A stretch of 14,906 bases of DNA from Synergistaceae bacterium (GTDB taxonomy: Bacteria; Synergistota; Synergistia; Synergistales; Synergistaceae). The notes beneath the pieces are model-generated. The model searched no databases and was not told where the DNA came from. It worked only from the letters and a program-made list of their open reading frames with translations. Position 1 is the first letter of the stretch, and each line of letters opens with the position of its first letter. The translations under genes were made by a program, and so were the position numbers. Below, in pieces: positions 1 to 6,119 of this stretch. The stretch is taken from NCBI GenBank assembly GCA_030539135.1, contig JAUNSQ010000010.1, positions 1 to 14,906 on the forward strand, read 5' to 3'.

Positions 1-444
1 AGCGAATATCCTTTCGCCGATGTACGCTGGACGTCTATAATTAAGCCTTGCCGCCCCAACCACGACCATATCCTCGCCAATCGTGGCGATCGCCAGCGAC
101 GCGGCCTGAGCGTAAATATAATAATCGCCGACAAGTTCTGTGTGACGGAACGCTATCTCTTTGCTCGTATCCAGAATAGACGCCGCCCAGTCGTTCGGCT
201 CCAGTTCCAGCAGTTCGCCGACGACCTCCTCTGCGCGAAGAGACGTCAATTTGCTCGCGGCGCGTTTGGCCATCGAGCGCATACGCTCTCTCACCTCAGG
301 GATGGCCAGCAGTCCCCTGTCGAGCCTGACCGGACTGAGGCTCACCGCAAGTTTGGCCGCTATCTCCTCGTCCGTAATGATCGGATTGCCGTTGATAATG
401 CTTACCAATTCTTTGTGGCGCAGCTTTCTTGTTTCTTTACGCAT
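1..444 (-). CDS. fapR: FapR, transcriptional repressor of fatty-acid/phospholipid synthesis (partial, runs off left edge)
   Basis: This is the repressor that senses malonyl-CoA or malonyl-ACP and controls fatty-acid and phospholipid synthesis genes. The frame is open from the ATG at 444 to the window edge, giving 148 residues of a protein usually near 190. Residues 1-55 form the DeoR-like winged helix, with the family string TDEEIAAKLAVS followed by VRLDR and IPEVRERM. A linker helix follows, and from about residue 85 the hotdog ligand-binding domain begins. Its YIYAQAASLAIATI stretch and the RRPAYIGERIFA edge match FapR proteins. GTGGGG lies just before the start as ribosome-binding site. 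The gene follows rpmF on the same strand but is separated from it by a hairpin (560-589), and its own inverted repeat is at 470-491, so it probably starts a new transcript. In related genomes plsX and fab genes follow, which here would be off the left edge. Confidence 0.93.
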   Translation of the reverse strand, partial: MRKETRKLRHKELVSIINGNPIITDEEIAAKLAVSLSPVRLDRGLLAIPEVRERMRSMAKRAASKLTSLRAEEVVGELLELEPNDWAASILDTSKEIAFRHTELVGDYYIYAQAASLAIATIGEDMVVVGAARLNYRRPAYIGERIFA

Positions 445-469
445 AAATTACCCCACATCAATATTTTGG

Positions 470-491
470 TATCTGGTCATAACACCAGATA
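470..491. promoter_or_regulatory. Perfect inverted repeat upstream of fapR, candidate FapR operator
   Basis: TATCTGGT (470-477) and ACCAGATA (484-491) form perfect 8-bp arms around a 6-bp spacer. The site lies 26 bp upstream of the fapR start codon. FapR is known to repress its own operon by binding an inverted repeat near the promoter, so self-regulation is a natural reading. The half-sites contain a core related to, but not the same as, the Bacillus consensus as I recall it. Its identity as operator is inferred from position and symmetry. Confidence 0.5.
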
Positions 492-519
492 AGCTATTAC
501 ATGAAGGCTGATTTGTCAA
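491..519 (-). promoter_or_regulatory. Candidate promoter for fapR
   Basis: On the minus strand a perfect -35 hexamer TTGACA (519-514) is followed after 17 bp by TAGCTT (496-491), a weak -10 matching three of six consensus positions. TAATAG (499-494) is an alternative with a short 14-bp spacer. Either -10 lies against or just upstream of the inverted repeat at 470-491, a usual arrangement for repression. The -35 is convincing; the -10 is not. Confidence 0.4.
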
Positions 520-559
520 TGTAAATACGCGTTTTATGTAAGGCCGATATAAACAAACA

Positions 560-589
560 CGGGGTTCAGGATATATATCCTAAACCCCG
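560..589 (-). terminator. Hairpin terminator after rpmF
   Basis: CGGGGTT (560-566) pairs with AACCCCG (583-589), and AGGATAT pairs with ATATCCT inside it. There is one mismatch (567/582) and a tiny loop. Read on the minus strand, the stem is followed by the T-rich stretch TGTTTGTTTATAT. This fits an intrinsic terminator ending the acetate kinase / DUF177 / L32 transcript 22 nt past the rpmF stop. Confidence 0.75.
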
Positions 590-610
590 CGCCTTATGCT
601 GCGATGAGAA

Positions 611-817
611 TTAATCTTTTTTTTCTGCCGACTTATCAGCGACCTTTACGACCTGACGCCCTTTGTAATATCCGCATGCAGGGCATGCGCGATAACTCTC
701 TATCATTTCTCCGCAGTGCGAACATGTCGTCGTCGCCGGAGCGGAAAGAGCGCCGAGCCACTGTGACTTACGTTCGTGTGTGCGTGAGTGGGATACCCTT
801 CTCTTTGGAGTTGCCAT
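611..817 (-). CDS. rpmF: Large ribosomal subunit protein bL32
   Basis: A 68-residue basic protein of the 50S ribosomal subunit. It begins MATPKRRVSHSRTHERKSQW, a typical bL32 N-terminus. It carries a zinc ribbon with cysteines at 32, 35, 45 and 48 (CSHCG and CPACG), the C+ zinc-binding form. The acidic/lysine tail AEKKD is a common ending. The ATG at 817 has AAGGGGGG about 8 nt upstream. It lies 70 bp after the DUF177 gene, a pairing conserved across bacteria (yceD-rpmF), and is the last gene before the hairpin at 560-589. Confidence 0.97.
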   Translation of the reverse strand: MATPKRRVSHSRTHERKSQWLGALSAPATTTCSHCGEMIESYRACPACGYYKGRQVVKVADKSAEKKD

Positions 818-887
818 TTTTGTTTCCCCCCTTAAATCTCGGGCAAATTTTGCCCATACAATTCTATCACTAAATTTAATTTATTAG

Positions 888-1481
888 TCAATCATTCCGC
901 TCATTTTTCATAGCGGAACGCAGAACATCGAATCGTGGATCTGCGTCGTCAGTTTTACAGCCGCACGTTACCTTGTTCAAATTAGCGCCGCACTGCGGAC
1001 ATAGCCCTCTGCAGTTTTCCGAACACAACGCCCTCGACGGAAGCGATGTGATGAGGACTTCCCAGATAGGACCGGACAAATCGATCTCATCCTCCCATGA
1101 GTCAAGGAGTATAAGGCCGGCTTCGCCGTCCTGCCCGTATTCGTTTTCTTCGTCCGTATGTTCGTCTGGACGCAATGAGTAAAGATACCTCAATTCGCCA
1201 TTTATTGCAACCCTTGCGGGTTCAAGACACCTAGAACATAATGTCTCCGCTTCCGTCGCTATCTTGATTTGGACGAGAAGCCTTCCGTTGACACGAGAGG
1301 CCTCAACGTCCACATCCAGAGGTTTTATTAACTTGTAAAGCTGCGCCCAGTAATCGATAGGCGCGTCGGCGGACAGCGAAAAATTTTCCTCAAACGGTTC
1401 TCCGTCCTTCGGTACGGCTGAAAGGACAAGGCGGTGCGACCAGTTTTCAGGAACGGACTTGAGGCGCTTTTCTTCTGACAT
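888..1481 (-). CDS. DUF177 (YceD/YlbN) family protein
   Basis: A 197-residue protein of the YceD/DUF177 family, whose bacterial members are linked by gene position and some experiments to ribosomal RNA or ribosome maturation. The precise role is not settled. Three cysteine groups are visible: CSRC at 82-85, then C153, C157, C161 and C164 (CPQCG), then C173 and C175. They probably bind metal. An acidic stretch rich in Asp/Glu lies near residues 105-120. Its ATG (1481) directly abuts the acetate kinase stop codon (TAA then ATG), so translation is probably coupled. It is followed by rpmF, the classical partner of this family. Confidence 0.92.
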   Translation of the reverse strand: MSEEKRLKSVPENWSHRLVLSAVPKDGEPFEENFSLSADAPIDYWAQLYKLIKPLDVDVEASRVNGRLLVQIKIATEAETLCSRCLEPARVAINGELRYLYSLRPDEHTDEENEYGQDGEAGLILLDSWEDEIDLSGPIWEVLITSLPSRALCSENCRGLCPQCGANLNKVTCGCKTDDADPRFDVLRSAMKNERND

Positions 1482-2954
1482 TTATTTTTTCTTAGGGGCT
1501 GCGGTTTTCTTTGTCGCTGGTTTCTTTGCCACAGCCTTCTTTGCCGGTTTTGCGGCAACTGCTTTCGCAGCTGTCGTTTTCTTCACAGCGGCTTTCTTTG
1601 CCGGCTTCGCGGCGGCCTTTTTCGTAACGACCTTCTTAACTGGCTTTGCGGCAGCTTTCTTTGCCGTGGCTTTTTTCGTCGCGGAGGCTTTCTTTACAGC
1701 CGCTTTCGCCGCAGGCTTCGCGGCCGTCTTCTTAACTGCGGTCTTCTTTGCCGGTTTCGCGGCGGCTTCAACACACGCCTTTGTATCTCTGGCAATGACA
1801 AGCTCTTCATTTGTAGGTATTACCATGACCTTCACGCGTGAGCTCGGCGTGCTGATGACCACTTCTTTGCCGCGGCAGTCGTTCTTCTTCGCGTCGACTT
1901 TTATGCCCATGAAGTCAAGCCCCTCGCAGACCGCCTTACGGAACCCGATACCATTTTCGCCGATGCCTGCCGTGAACACTAGCACATCGATTCCGCCCAT
2001 GCCCGCGGCATAGGATCCGATATACTTTTTAACTCCGTAAATAAGTTTTTCCTGGGCGAGTTGGGCGCGTTTATTGCCTTTTTCAGCGGCGATCTCAACG
2101 TCGCGCAGATCGCTCGACACGCCTGAAATTCCGAGGAGTCCAGCTTTTTTCTGCACTTCGTCGCTAACGGCCTTCGGGTCTTTGAGTTTCTCCGCAAGAT
2201 ATACCACTACCGCTGAGTCAAGGTCGCCGCAGCGCGTGCCCATGATCACGCCCTCCGCAGTGCTGTATCCCATGCTCGTTTCCACAGATTTTCCGCCGTC
2301 GACGGCCGTGATAGAACTTCCGTTGCCAAGATGGCAGGTTACTATCTTGAGTTTCTTGGGATCTTTTTTAAGTATTTCGGCCGCTCTCTGCGAGACATAA
2401 CGATGGCTAGTGCCGTGGAAGCCATAGCGGCGGACTCTGTCTTTTTCATAATATTTGTAATCGATGCCATAGAGGAACGCCTTTGGCGGCATTGTCTGAT
2501 GGAAAGCCGTATCAAATACGACTACGTTGGGGAGCTTAGGAAGCACTGCTTGAACTGCTTTTATCCCCTGAAGGTTCGCCGGATTGTGAAGCGGCGCGAG
2601 GGGGATAACTTTTTCAATTCCCTTTATGACCTTTGGCGTAACGAGGGCTGAAGATGTGAAATCTTCTCCGCCGTGAACTATGCGATGGCCTGCCGCCGCA
2701 AGTTCGTTAAGGCTCTTAAGAACTCCATATTTTTTGTCGACGAGCATATCAAGCACATATTTGATAGCTTCCGTGTGCGTCGGAAAATCGACGTCACGCT
2801 TTACAGCGTCCATACCGGTCTTAGTGTGTTTGATGCATGACCCGGCGATCCCGATACGCTCGACCAGCCCTTTGGCGAGGACAGATTCATCGTCCATATC
2901 GATGAGCTGGTACTTAAGGGAGGAACTTCCGCAGTTAAGAACAAGAATTTTCAT
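1482..2954 (-). CDS. ackA: Acetate kinase with a lysine/alanine-rich histone H1-like C-terminal tail
   Basis: Interconverts acetate + ATP and acetyl phosphate + ADP, the substrate-level phosphorylation step of acetate-producing fermentation, in the cytoplasm. The core (residues 1-396) is complete. The sequence shows N7 in NCGSSSLKY, R91 in GHRIVHGG, D148 in VFDTAFHQTMP, H180 in YGFHGTSH, R241 in GTRCGDLD and E384 in PTNEELVIARDT; these equal the catalytic positions known from the Methanosarcina enzyme. Typical family length is about 400, but this protein has 490. Residues 397-490 contain 34 lysines, mostly alanine otherwise, with no acidic or aromatic residue, built from a degenerate 12-13-residue unit (AAKPAKKxAVKKT). 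The tail is in frame and uninterrupted. The ATG at 2954 has an AGGAGG site. The gene heads the operon with DUF177 and rpmF; pta is not in the window. The core assignment is secure, the tail function unknown. Confidence 0.97.
   Translation of the reverse strand: MKILVLNCGSSSLKYQLIDMDDESVLAKGLVERIGIAGSCIKHTKTGMDAVKRDVDFPTHTEAIKYVLDMLVDKKYGVLKSLNELAAAGHRIVHGGEDFTSSALVTPKVIKGIEKVIPLAPLHNPANLQGIKAVQAVLPKLPNVVVFDTAFHQTMPPKAFLYGIDYKYYEKDRVRRYGFHGTSHRYVSQRAAEILKKDPKKLKIVTCHLGNGSSITAVDGGKSVETSMGYSTAEGVIMGTRCGDLDSAVVVYLAEKLKDPKAVSDEVQKKAGLLGISGVSSDLRDVEIAAEKGNKRAQLAQEKLIYGVKKYIGSYAAGMGGIDVLVFTAGIGENGIGFRKAVCEGLDFMGIKVDAKKNDCRGKEVVISTPSSRVKVMVIPTNEELVIARDTKACVEAAAKPAKKTAVKKTAAKPAAKAAVKKASATKKATAKKAAAKPVKKVVTKKAAAKPAKKAAVKKTTAAKAVAAKPAKKAVAKKPATKKTAAPKKK
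1485..1769 (-). repeat. Degenerate tandem coding repeats for the Lys/Ala tail of acetate kinase
   Basis: The tail is coded by imperfect repeats of about 36-39 bp. On the plus strand they read as recurring TTCTTTGCCGG(C/T)TT(C/T)GCGGC blocks near 1537, 1597 and 1750, with more diverged versions near 1632 and 1705. At protein level the unit appears at residues 398-410, 411-422, 435-446, 448-460 and 467-478. Such DNA can change length by slippage or recombination between units. Confidence 0.75.
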
Positions 2955-2989
2955 AAAAATAGCCTCCTAAGCTAAATATCTTTCTCCTT

Positions 2990-3017
2990 TGTGGTATCCT
3001 TACCACATAAGGTGGTG
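2990..3017. promoter_or_regulatory. Overlapping inverted repeats in the ackA/tmcAL divergent intergenic region
   Basis: TGTGGTA (2990-2996) and TACCACA (3001-3007) are perfect arms around TCCT. The right arm segment ACCAC (3002-3006) can instead pair with GTGGT (3012-3016), which lies in the likely ribosome-binding site of tmcAL (AAGGTGGTG, 3009-3017). The two stems exclude each other. This could be an operator for the divergent promoters or a small translational switch. The region 2955-3024 must hold or border both promoters, but I see no clear -35/-10 pair. Confidence 0.4.
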
Positions 3018-3024
3018 AATTTTT

Positions 3025-4239
3025 ATGCATACCCCTGTAGCAGGGATCATTGCCGAATATAATCCGTTTCATCAAGGCCATCTGCATCATATAACCGAGA
3101 CGCGAAAACTTACTGGTGCGGAAGCCGCAGTAGTCGTCCTATCGTCCGATTTCGTCCAGCGCGGGGAACCAGCCATGCTGGACAAATGGAGCCGCGCTGA
3201 GATCGTGCTGAGATCAGGAGCCGATCTCGTGCTGGAACTTCCGGCCTTATTTTCTTCGCACAACGCCGGAGTGTTCGCAAATGCCGCAGTCGACATCATC
3301 GGAGCAACAGGAACCATAACACATTTGGCCTTCGGTGTCGAGAATCCCGAATGGCAAACAGATGAAATCTTAGATATTCTAATCGATGAACCTGAACCTT
3401 TCAAGGCTAATATTAAAGAATTTCTGCGCGGCGGCCTTTCTTTTGTCGAAGCGAGATCGCTCGCATTGGATAAACTTATTCCCGGCACAGCCGAAAAGCT
3501 TAAAGGTTCTAATAATATTTTGGCCTTATCATATATGAAACGCATAGCGCAGAAAAAATATGATATCCGTCCCGTGCCTATCCTTCGGAGCGGCTCCGAT
3601 CACAACAGCAAAATAATCACAGACTGTTCCAGCGCCGCGGCAATACGTGAATTGTTTGTAGATGGGAAGAACGAAGAGGCCCTTGCTGAACTTCCGCGCG
3701 CATCGCGCGAGGTCGTCTCGCGAGAATTGCTGCGCGGACATTGCTGTATCACTCATGACAAGTATTGGAACCTCCTCAGAGCTTCGCTGCTGCGCGCGGA
3801 CGCCGAAACGCTGTCAAGGTTTGCCGAGATCAGCGAAGGCATCGAAAATAAACTGAGAGCCTCGGCGCTGACAGCTTCATCTCTGATCGAGTGGACACGG
3901 ATGTGCTCGAGCAAAAGATATCCTCACGGGAGGATACGCCGCCACGGGGCGCACATACTCTTAGGCTTCGACCATTGGACGAACAGGGCTTGTCAGCGTA
4001 TCGGGCCTGCATATATCAGAGTCCTTGGCATGAACGCTGTAGGTCAAAAATTATTAAGGCGCATGAAATATAATTCTTCGCTTCCAATAATTACAAGGTG
4101 CGGCGCCACGTCAAAAATCTCTGAATACGCGACCGAGATCATGCGGTATGAACTTTTGGCGTGCGAACTGTGGGAGCAGACCGCTGGCCGAGGAATATTT
4201 GGCGAAGAACATAAGAAAAAACCGATCATCCTAGAATAA
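3025..4239 (+). CDS. tmcAL: tRNA(Met) cytidine acetate ligase TmcAL
   Basis: Forms N4-acetylcytidine at the wobble position of elongator tRNA-Met, using ATP and free acetate through an acetyl-adenylate. The length of 404 residues is normal for the family (YlbM, DUF795). The nucleotidyltransferase signature is at the N-terminus: GIIAEYNPFHQGH at 7-19, with the HxGH motif at 16-19. It is followed by LSSDFVQRGEPAMLDKWSRA, typical of this family. The C-terminal part (GRIRRHGAHILLG and the NSSLPIITR region) is the tRNA-binding half. The ATG at 3025 has AAGGTGGTG 7 nt upstream. It is divergent from ackA, and the grouping of ylbM-type genes with DUF177 and rpmF is known in Firmicutes. A GNAT gene follows after 14 nt, probably in the same transcript. 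Confidence 0.95.
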   Translation: MHTPVAGIIAEYNPFHQGHLHHITETRKLTGAEAAVVVLSSDFVQRGEPAMLDKWSRAEIVLRSGADLVLELPALFSSHNAGVFANAAVDIIGATGTITHLAFGVENPEWQTDEILDILIDEPEPFKANIKEFLRGGLSFVEARSLALDKLIPGTAEKLKGSNNILALSYMKRIAQKKYDIRPVPILRSGSDHNSKIITDCSSAAAIRELFVDGKNEEALAELPRASREVVSRELLRGHCCITHDKYWNLLRASLLRADAETLSRFAEISEGIENKLRASALTASSLIEWTRMCSSKRYPHGRIRRHGAHILLGFDHWTNRACQRIGPAYIRVLGMNAVGQKLLRRMKYNSSLPIITRCGATSKISEYATEIMRYELLACELWEQTAGRGIFGEEHKKKPIILE

Positions 4240-4253
4240 ATCTGGAGGCAGCC

Positions 4254-4703
4254 ATGGAGATTAAATTAAAAGACGGGCTCGACAACATCGACTTCGCGCG
4301 GACAGCGGAGATGCTTGGACGTTCCTTCTGGAGCCCTGGCATAAAGGAATGGGAGGTCAGGCAAGCGGCGGAAAATTCTGCTCTCGTGGTAGGAGCGTTC
4401 CTTGATAACGGCCTCCAAATCGCCTATGGCCGAGTCATATCCGACAGGACACGTTTCGCCTACCTAACGGATATCTACGTTGATGAAAAATACAGACGAA
4501 TGGGTATAGGGCAGAAAATCGTTTCGCATATCCTCCAGCACCCGTCCTTGTCTTACGTTTATCAATGGCTTTTGATAACAAAAAACGCCCATGGCGTTTA
4601 CAGGAAACAGGGATTTGACGTGGTCGCACGTCCGCTCGATTTTATGGAGATACGCCTCCCCAGGCCCAATGACAGAAATCAAAAATTCGCTGTGGAAAAA
4701 TAA
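4254..4703 (+). CDS. GNAT-family N-acetyltransferase
   Basis: A 149-residue single-domain acetyltransferase using acetyl-CoA; the substrate is not predictable. Motif A is clear: the strand FAYLTDIYVDEKYR (68-81) followed by the pyrophosphate loop RRMGIG (81-86) and helix QKIVSHIL. Motif B is KNAHGVYRKQGF (110-121), the form seen in small GNATs where a Tyr in a helix can act as general acid. The start at 4254 has GGAGG 6 nt upstream. It lies 14 nt after tmcAL, so co-transcription is likely. The palindromic element at 4738-4802 follows it and probably terminates the transcript. Confidence 0.9.
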   Translation: MEIKLKDGLDNIDFARTAEMLGRSFWSPGIKEWEVRQAAENSALVVGAFLDNGLQIAYGRVISDRTRFAYLTDIYVDEKYRRMGIGQKIVSHILQHPSLSYVYQWLLITKNAHGVYRKQGFDVVARPLDFMEIRLPRPNDRNQKFAVEK

Positions 4704-4737
4704 AACATAAAATCCATATTTAGAAGCGTGAAAAATG

Positions 4738-4802
4738 AAATGACCCGCAGGGAGAAAACCTAAAACACATTTTATATGCGTCAGAGTTTCTTGGCCTGCG
4801 GG
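4738..4802. repeat. Palindromic repeat element, copy 1
   Basis: Begins AAATGACCCGCAG and ends GGCCTGCGG. CCCGCAGG (4744-4751) pairs with CCTGCGGG near 4795-4802, and the interior contains ACACAT...ATGCGT as a second, smaller dyad. It matches the element at 6019-6080 in the same orientation with few differences over the first 50 bases. It sits between the convergent genes for the GNAT and the zinc-ribbon protein, so it can serve both strands as terminator. Confidence 0.75.
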
Positions 4803-4839
4803 CCATAGAGAAAATCGTATTTTTAACTCAATAATAATT

Positions 4840-5418
4840 TTAGTTTACAAGCTGCGCATCTTTTATTAGAACATTCATCATTAGGCCTTCGACACGGCCA
4901 ATTAACGTTATTTTTTGCCCTTTCTGCAAGTTTGCTAGTCGATTTTCATGTTCGTCGTCAAAAAAACATTGCGGTTGTGATATTTGGAATTGCTTTGTGC
5001 GTTTTAAGGTTACGTAAAGATTATCAGCAATATCTTTTTTTATGTCATCGACTCTACCAACTATCTGCACTAATTTTCCTTTGTATTTTTGATCTGCGGC
5101 AACTTCATTCTTTTCATAATCCTCACATATCTTCTCTACACCAACTACAATCACATTTTCTTTAGGAGCCGACACTTCTTGCTTAGCAGGGGAATTATTC
5201 TTTGATGACTTTTCATCATCGCCTAGTAACATACCAAATAACATTAGGCAAATTAGTATGACAAATATACTAATAAATACTTTTTTCATTTTGCCACCCT
5301 TTTGTGGTTTTACTTGAGAGGGTGAAGCTATTTTTTTCATAGATTTTCCACAGTTTGGACATACTTCAGCTGAATCCGATATTTCTTTCCCACACTCAGG
5401 GCACTTAATCATTGCCAT
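4840..5418 (-). CDS. Zinc-ribbon, single-pass membrane protein with OB-fold (tRNA_anti-like) domain
   Basis: A 192-residue protein of unknown function. Residues 1-25 form a zinc ribbon with cysteines at 6, 9, 20 and 23 (CPECG, CPNCG). A Lys/Pro/Ser linker follows, then one membrane helix at about 45-66 (VFISIFVILICLMLFGMLLG), then a polar linker. The C-terminal domain (about 95-192) has the features of the tRNA_anti-like OB-fold family: ICEDYEKNEVAADQKYKGK, VGRVDDIKKDI, YVTLK, CFFDDE and LQKGQKITLIGRVEG. With the ribbon in the cytoplasm, the OB domain would face the periplasm. AAGGAGG precedes the ATG at 5418; a second Met at codon 3 is less well placed. Codons are A+T-rich compared with the genes on either side. 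It is divergent from an XRE regulator. Confidence 0.85.
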   Translation of the reverse strand: MAMIKCPECGKEISDSAEVCPNCGKSMKKIASPSQVKPQKGGKMKKVFISIFVILICLMLFGMLLGDDEKSSKNNSPAKQEVSAPKENVIVVGVEKICEDYEKNEVAADQKYKGKLVQIVGRVDDIKKDIADNLYVTLKRTKQFQISQPQCFFDDEHENRLANLQKGQKITLIGRVEGLMMNVLIKDAQLVN

Positions 5419-5511
5419 AATACATTCCTCCTTGAAGAATTATGCCTCGTTCAAACGGACATATTATTTTGCGTATCCGATGAACAAGTGATGTCCTTAT
5501 ATTATTCTAAC

Positions 5512-5547
5512 ATATAGCGATATTTTTTAAAATATATTTCGCTATAT
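5512..5547. promoter_or_regulatory. Dyad-symmetric A+T-rich site between the zinc-ribbon and XRE genes
   Basis: ATATAGCGA (5512-5520) and TCGCTATAT (5539-5547) are perfect 9-bp arms. The 18-bp centre is almost pure A/T and contains TTTTAAAA. It lies in the 207-bp divergent intergenic space 5419-5625, where both promoters must be, about 80 bp before the XRE start. An XRE-type repressor often binds such a site next to its own gene. I cannot assign clear -35/-10 boxes. Confidence 0.45.
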
Positions 5548-5625
5548 ATAAGATTTATTCGATTATAGTAAGTGGTGTTTTGAAGCCTTTCCTCCAAAAA
5601 TAGTCTGTGAGAGGGGTGTTCGGAT

Positions 5626-5958
5626 ATGAAAAAGATTAAAGAACTCAGGACAAAATTGGGATTTACTCAAGAGAAATTAGCTGAAGCCGTTGATTTGTCT
5701 GTAAACTACATATCCGAAATTGAGAATGATAGGAAAAAACCTTCTCTTAAAAGGCTTGTAAGTGTTCTTATGGATGATGAAAGTCAAAAACAGGATATTT
5801 GCCCTTTTTTCTGTAATGACAAAGACTACGTCAAACAAACAGATTCCATTGACAGTGTCACAAAAGAAATACTGCAACTGGTCCTTACGATACCAATGGA
5901 AGAACGTATCAAAGTTTTAAACTATGCAAATGATATGAAAAAACTATCTTCCCTCTAA
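5626..5958 (+). CDS. XRE-family helix-turn-helix transcriptional regulator
   Basis: A 110-residue protein with an N-terminal XRE/Cro-C1 type DNA-binding domain at about residues 1-55. KIKELRTKLGFTQEKLAEAVDLS is helix 1-2, VNYISEIENDRKKPS is the recognition helix and the usual end of helix 4. The rest (55-110) is a short helical tail ending TIPMEERIKVLNYANDMKKL, with no known ligand domain; it may serve dimerisation. AGGGGTG lies 8 nt before the ATG. Codon choice is A+T-rich, like the divergent zinc-ribbon gene and unlike most of the window. It is followed by the second copy of the palindromic element. The target is probably local (site 5512-5547), which is inference. Confidence 0.88.
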   Translation: MKKIKELRTKLGFTQEKLAEAVDLSVNYISEIENDRKKPSLKRLVSVLMDDESQKQDICPFFCNDKDYVKQTDSIDSVTKEILQLVLTIPMEERIKVLNYANDMKKLSSL

Positions 5959-6018
5959 ATATTAATAATTTACCTATTTAACAGTACGTATATTATTTCT
6001 AAAACTTCTTATAGACAT

Positions 6019-6080
6019 AAATAACCCGCAGTGAGAAAACCGAAGACACATTATATATGCGTCAGGGTTTCTCCCTGCGG
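6019..6080. repeat. Palindromic repeat element, copy 2
   Basis: Begins AAATAACCCGCAG and ends CTCCCTGCGG. CCGCAG and GAGAAA near the left end pair with TTTCTC and CTGCGG near the right end. Inside, GACACAT pairs with ATGCGTC (one mismatch) around a TATAT loop. The whole is one long imperfect hairpin, nearly identical in sequence and orientation to 4738-4802. It separates the convergent XRE and ompH genes. Confidence 0.75.
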
Positions 6081-6119
6081 ATTATGAAGTTGCTTGTGCT
6101 TATAAACTTAGATTAAAAG

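Noticed and set aside
142..511. Two plus-strand open frames near the left edge
   Set aside because: They lie antisense to fapR, whose minus-strand frame is open to the edge and has clear family motifs; the plus frames show none.
1459..2013. Plus-strand open frame of 184 codons with repeated Phe/Ala-rich segments resembling a membrane protein
   Set aside because: It is the reverse complement of the Lys/Ala tail and end of acetate kinase; AAG/GCC-rich codons read backwards give Phe and Ala. The minus-strand gene has all catalytic motifs.
4743..6080. A transposon with the palindromes as terminal inverted repeats
   Set aside because: The copies are in the same orientation, there is no transposase between them, and I see no clear target-site duplication.
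5959..6119. Possible small RNA or CRISPR-like repeat around the second palindromic element
   Set aside because: Only two copies 1.2 kb apart exist in the window with no spacer array; a repetitive palindrome or terminator explains them better.
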